Below, piece by piece: positions 40,205-42,128 of a DNA stretch of 42,128 bases. The DNA comes from a virus: positions 1 to 42,128 of IMG/VR virus record IMGVR_UViG_3300048836_000644. The stretch is one strand, 5' to 3'. Under the pieces are notes generated by a model. It ran no database searches. It saw only the letters and a list, made by a program, of their open reading frames with translations, and was not told the DNA's origin. The stretch's first letter is position 1, and the number at the start of each line of letters is the position of its first letter. The translations under genes were made by a program, and so were the position numbers.

Positions 40205-40765
40205 TTATTCAAAGTAATAATCAGCTTTATTGTTATTTCCTGTCCTGCGCTTGATAGTCGCTTTAAAAGGAAAACACTCATTCTCCCGGCATTGGTCCAG
40301 AATGTCTTTTATCTTATAGTTATTGGTGATGAACTTACACTCTCTGCCTGCCACCTCAATAAGAACAGCATATCTGTCTCCTCCGTTCTTTGTCTGCACC
40401 CCTGTCTCAAAATCCTTTACCACAACCTCCTGATTGAGAATGTCCATCAATGTTCTCACCTCTACATCAAAGAAGCGTTTTCCATCCTTACCCACGCTCT
40501 TCGCTTTTACATTCAGTTCGTTAAAATTCTTCATACCGGTTACTTTTCTCCATAAATTCCTGCAGTCTCCGGACATACACCATCCTTTGTAACTGCACAG
40601 AATCTCATATTTCCTACTATTATCTGTTATCTGCGAGAGTTTCCTCGCAAATCGTTGTTTCATGTCTTTACGCAGCAAGGTCTTGTTGTGACTGAACCTG
40701 TACCCCAGGAAGTCCACAGACCGGCCTCTTTGCTCCTCTTTTGCGCTTTCGTGTCTTTGTCTCAT
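40205..40765 (-). CDS. DGR reverse transcriptase, C-terminal part with extension (second frame)
   Basis: A 186-residue frame. Residues 14-75 (RGRSVDFLGYRFSHNKTLLR, then SYKGWCMSGDCRNLWRKV) are the thumb region of the reverse transcriptase, displaced by +1 relative to the upstream frame. Residues 78-186 (MKNFNELNVKAKSVGKDGKR onward) form an additional alpha/beta domain with KKFITNN-like FITNNYKIKDIL; I have seen related extensions in Bacteroides DGR enzymes and they may bind nucleic acid. An ATG at 40765 could start it alone, but it lacks the catalytic domain. Probably one protein of about 450 residues split by an indel. Confidence 0.8.
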   Translation of the reverse strand: MRQRHESAKEEQRGRSVDFLGYRFSHNKTLLRKDMKQRFARKLSQITDNSRKYEILCSYKGWCMSGDCRNLWRKVTGMKNFNELNVKAKSVGKDGKRFFDVEVRTLMDILNQEVVVKDFETGVQTKNGGDRYAVLIEVAGRECKFITNNYKIKDILDQCRENECFPFKATIKRRTGNNNKADYYFE

Positions 40766-41558
40766 TCTTTACCTCTACCCCTACCGGAAAAACCGCATAG
40801 TTTGGCTTGATTATTAAATTAAGTTCATTGGCCACTACCTCGTTCACAGCATTAAATATCTCCCACATCCGCTCTTTGCTTTCTCCCAGGAACACCATGT
40901 CATCACAATACCTGAAATAATATTTTACCCGAAGATTCTCCTTGATGAAGTGATCAAGAGCACTCACCGCATAGTTAGCCAGGAGTTGACTGGTATATGA
41001 ACCAATAGGCAGCCCTCTATCTGTTGAACATATCACTTCACTAATAAGGGAGATGAACTTCTCATCCTTGAATTTCCTTTTCAGATGAGAGATTAATACC
41101 TGTTGGTCTATGTTGGGATAGAACTTTTGAATATCAATTTTAAGACACCATCTGGAGCCCTTCTGGTCACTCATAGCCCTTTTTACCCTGCTCACCGCCA
41201 ACGACACTCCACGCCCATTAATACAGGCGTAGGTGTCATATATGAGCGACTTTGTAAGTATAGGATTGATGACTCTCATGATAGCATGATGGAGTATCCT
41301 GTCCGGGAAGAAAGGAAGCTTGTGAATCTCTCTTACCTTGCCTCTGTCTGCCACTATGGTCATGGTTCGATATTCGGAGGTTTTGAAAGTGCCCTCAATG
41401 AGCTGCTGTTGTAGCTGAAGAAGCTTGGCCTCAGAGTTCTTCAGGAAGAGTCTCACACCATACGAAGTCTTTTTCTTACCGCGAGCCGCCTCTTGTGCCG
41501 CCATGGTAAGATTCTCAATTGAGTAGATCTGCTCGTATATGTGTCCTATTCTCTTCAT
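40668..41558 (-). CDS. DGR reverse transcriptase, catalytic part (frame broken)
   Basis: A 296-residue frame; residues 1-272 are genuine enzyme. Motif A is LKIDIQKFYPNID (Asp142), the DGR-specific motif 4 IGSYTSQ is at 185-191, and motif C RYCDDM has YCDD at 217-220. The DGR class is shown by IGSYTSQ. The last 24 residues are frame-shifted; an A4 run at 40739-40742 (minus) is the likely indel, since removing one A would give RKE and join to SVDFLGYRF. It copies the template repeat RNA, misreading A, and delivers the cDNA into the target gene. No avd-like accessory gene was found beside it. Confidence 0.88.
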   Translation of the reverse strand: MKRIGHIYEQIYSIENLTMAAQEAARGKKKTSYGVRLFLKNSEAKLLQLQQQLIEGTFKTSEYRTMTIVADRGKVREIHKLPFFPDRILHHAIMRVINPILTKSLIYDTYACINGRGVSLAVSRVKRAMSDQKGSRWCLKIDIQKFYPNIDQQVLISHLKRKFKDEKFISLISEVICSTDRGLPIGSYTSQLLANYAVSALDHFIKENLRVKYYFRYCDDMVFLGESKERMWEIFNAVNEVVANELNLIIKPNYAVFPVGVEVKNETKTRKRKRGAKRPVCGLPGVQVQSQQDLAA

Positions 41559-41677
41559 TCTTTTTTGCTTTTTCTGCGACCGGAGCCTTCGAGTAATCCT
41601 ACCAACACCGTTTGTCGCTCTTCATTTTTTGCCTCTCTGCTTTACAGGGGCAGGGTTTGTGGAGTCCCAAATCATAA

Positions 41678-41793
41678 TTTTAAAGTTAGCTGAGCCCCGA
41701 TGTTCGAATTCGCATTCGAGAAAACGTTATTCGCATTCGAAGCTGACAAGCTGCATATCGAACCGTTATTCGCGTTCCCGCCGAACAGCCAGA
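41678..41793 (-). repeat. DGR template repeat (TR)
   Basis: 116 bp; aligned at offset 225 to the VR with 20 mismatches. All 20 are T on the plus strand, that is A on the minus (template) strand; the other 86 non-A positions and 10 A positions are identical. In target frame TR would read Asn-rich codons (AAC, AAT), the classic layout for maximal diversity. The 3' edge near 41678-41688 is less certain because only A positions differ there by chance. Confidence 0.93.
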
Positions 41794-41815
41794 GCATTTA
41801 ACTCCACGCCACCCA

Positions 41816-41831
41816 CCGAGATTTCTCCCGG
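41816..41831 (-). other. GAAA-tetraloop hairpin between target and TR
   Basis: On the minus strand CCGGGA-GAAA-TCTCGG folds into a 6-bp stem (one G-T pair) with a GAAA tetraloop. Hairpins with GAAA loops near the VR are required for target recognition in the Bordetella phage DGR, so this is a strong candidate for the same role, though it lies downstream of the stop codon. Confidence 0.5.
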
Positions 41832-41838
41832 GTTTACA

Positions 41839-41855
41839 GCCGCCTTAAAGGCGGC
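41839..41855 (-). other. GC hairpin directly after the target stop codon
   Basis: GCCGCC and GGCGGC, with T-A pairs, form a 7-bp stem with a 3-base loop, 5 bp beyond the target stop at 41861 (minus strand). No T-run follows, so a rho-independent terminator is unlikely; a cruciform for DGR retrohoming or an RNA processing signal is possible. Confidence 0.5.
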
Positions 41856-41860
41856 ATGCC

Positions 41861-42128
41861 TTATACATTCAACTGCGCTCCTGATACAATCTTCAAGCTG
41901 CCATAGAAAGCAAGCCGAGCCCCGAGGGACGAACCCGCATCCGAGAAAACGCCAAGCGCATCCGAAGCCGACAAGCCGCATATCGAACCGTTATTCGCGT
42001 CCCCGCCGAACAGCCAGATTTCACCTGCAGCAGACGACCAATGGCCATCAGCCCAACGATTAGTTGCACCACCACCAACTGTAAGAGGGATGATATCAAA
42101 GAACTCTCCGAGCTTCATAGTATTGATA
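41861..42128 (-). CDS. DGR-diversified tail protein (C-terminal part, across the junction)
   Basis: The frame runs from the left terminal part (1-1095) through the junction to TAA at 41861. The unique C-terminal bit (42001-41861) encodes 46 residues, beginning DANNGSICGLSASDALGVFS and ending QLNV; bases 42002-42128 repeat 1-127. Codons 360-398 are the variable repeat. Diversified codons include AAC to GAC, AAT AAC to CTT GGC, AAC to TCC. The residues GARLAFYGSLKIV at the end resemble the last strand of a C-type-lectin-like fold. Confidence 0.85.
   Translation of the reverse strand, partial: INTMKLGEFFDIIPLTVGGGATNRWADGHWSSAAGEIWLFGGDANNGSICGLSASDALGVFSDAGSSLGARLAFYGSLKIVSGAQLNV
41903..42018 (-). 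repeat. DGR variable repeat (VR)
   Basis: 116 bp inside the target gene 3' end, spanning the circular joint (42002-42018 equals 1-17). Twenty of 116 bases differ from the TR, all at template adenines, with A changed to G, C or T. Amino acid results include N to D, N to G, N to L, N to S, I to L, Q to R, T to A. This is the signature of repeated mutagenic retrohoming. Confidence 0.93.
42002..42128. repeat. terminal direct repeat, right copy (circular overlap)
   Basis: Exact copy of bases 1-127; see the left copy. It lets the target gene be read across the joint without a frame change. Confidence 0.9.

Noticed and set aside
41539-42063. 174-residue plus-strand frame over the DGR repeats
   Set aside because: Antisense to the TR and VR; its repeated RNRYSR-like sequence is simply the two repeats read backwards.
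1-42128. CRISPR array, rRNA or complete tRNA genes
   Set aside because: No regularly spaced repeats with unique spacers and no full cloverleaf seen; only the tRNA-Arg fragment at attP.

Overview
This window is an essentially complete temperate tailed-phage genome (a siphovirus by gene content) that infects a Bacteroidales-type host. Its last 127 bases (42002-42128) repeat its first 127 bases exactly, so the molecule closes to a circle of 42,001 bp. Evidence for a Bacteroidetes host: TAnnTTTG-type promoter boxes, weak Shine-Dalgarno sites with many ATGA start/stop overlaps, an IntDOT-like tyrosine integrase without the first catalytic Arg, Bacteroides-style lipoproteins, and a diversity-generating retroelement (DGR) of the IGxxxSQ reverse-transcriptase class.

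Layout. The minus strand carries nearly everything. From the immunity region (about 30.6 kb), early genes run leftward: HTH regulators, an excisionase-like protein, a KilA-N antirepressor and a possible replication initiator (24.7-30.6 kb). Then come the S49 prohead protease, a capsid protein fused to an acidic scaffold, the major tail protein, a tail-chaperone-like gene pair joined by a perfect A AAA AAG slippery site, a ParB-methyltransferase fusion, the terminase, and the portal (13.3-24.2 kb). Next are connector genes, a 1045-residue tape measure and tail-tip/baseplate proteins (1.1-13.3 kb). Through the circular junction follow the DGR target, template repeat and reverse transcriptase, a tail fibre, and the lysis cassette of holin, GH19 endolysin and unimolecular spanin (37.2-42.0 kb), ending at a strong terminator.

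Lysogeny region. The integrase (35155-36360) lies beside an attP that carries the 3' half of a tRNA-Arg(UCU), flanked by 14-bp direct repeats. The plus strand holds the repressor (30726-31202), apparently on a leaderless promoter, and an AT-rich cargo operon (31477-35076): a lipoprotein, a secreted protein, several tiny proteins, a DUF2971-like protein and a two-gene pair whose sizes and topology recall lambda RexA/RexB.

DGR. Template repeat 41678-41793 and variable repeat 41903-42018 differ at 20 of 116 positions, and all 20 are adenines of the template (minus strand). This is direct evidence of adenine-specific mutagenic retrohoming into the last third-kilobase of the 411-residue target gene. 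The reverse transcriptase reading frame is broken by one base at an A4 run, so either the element is now inactive or the sequence has an indel.

Most informative items: the DGR with two hairpins between target and template, the slippery-site fusion, the RexAB-like cargo pair, the attP, and the small genes missed by length cut-offs.
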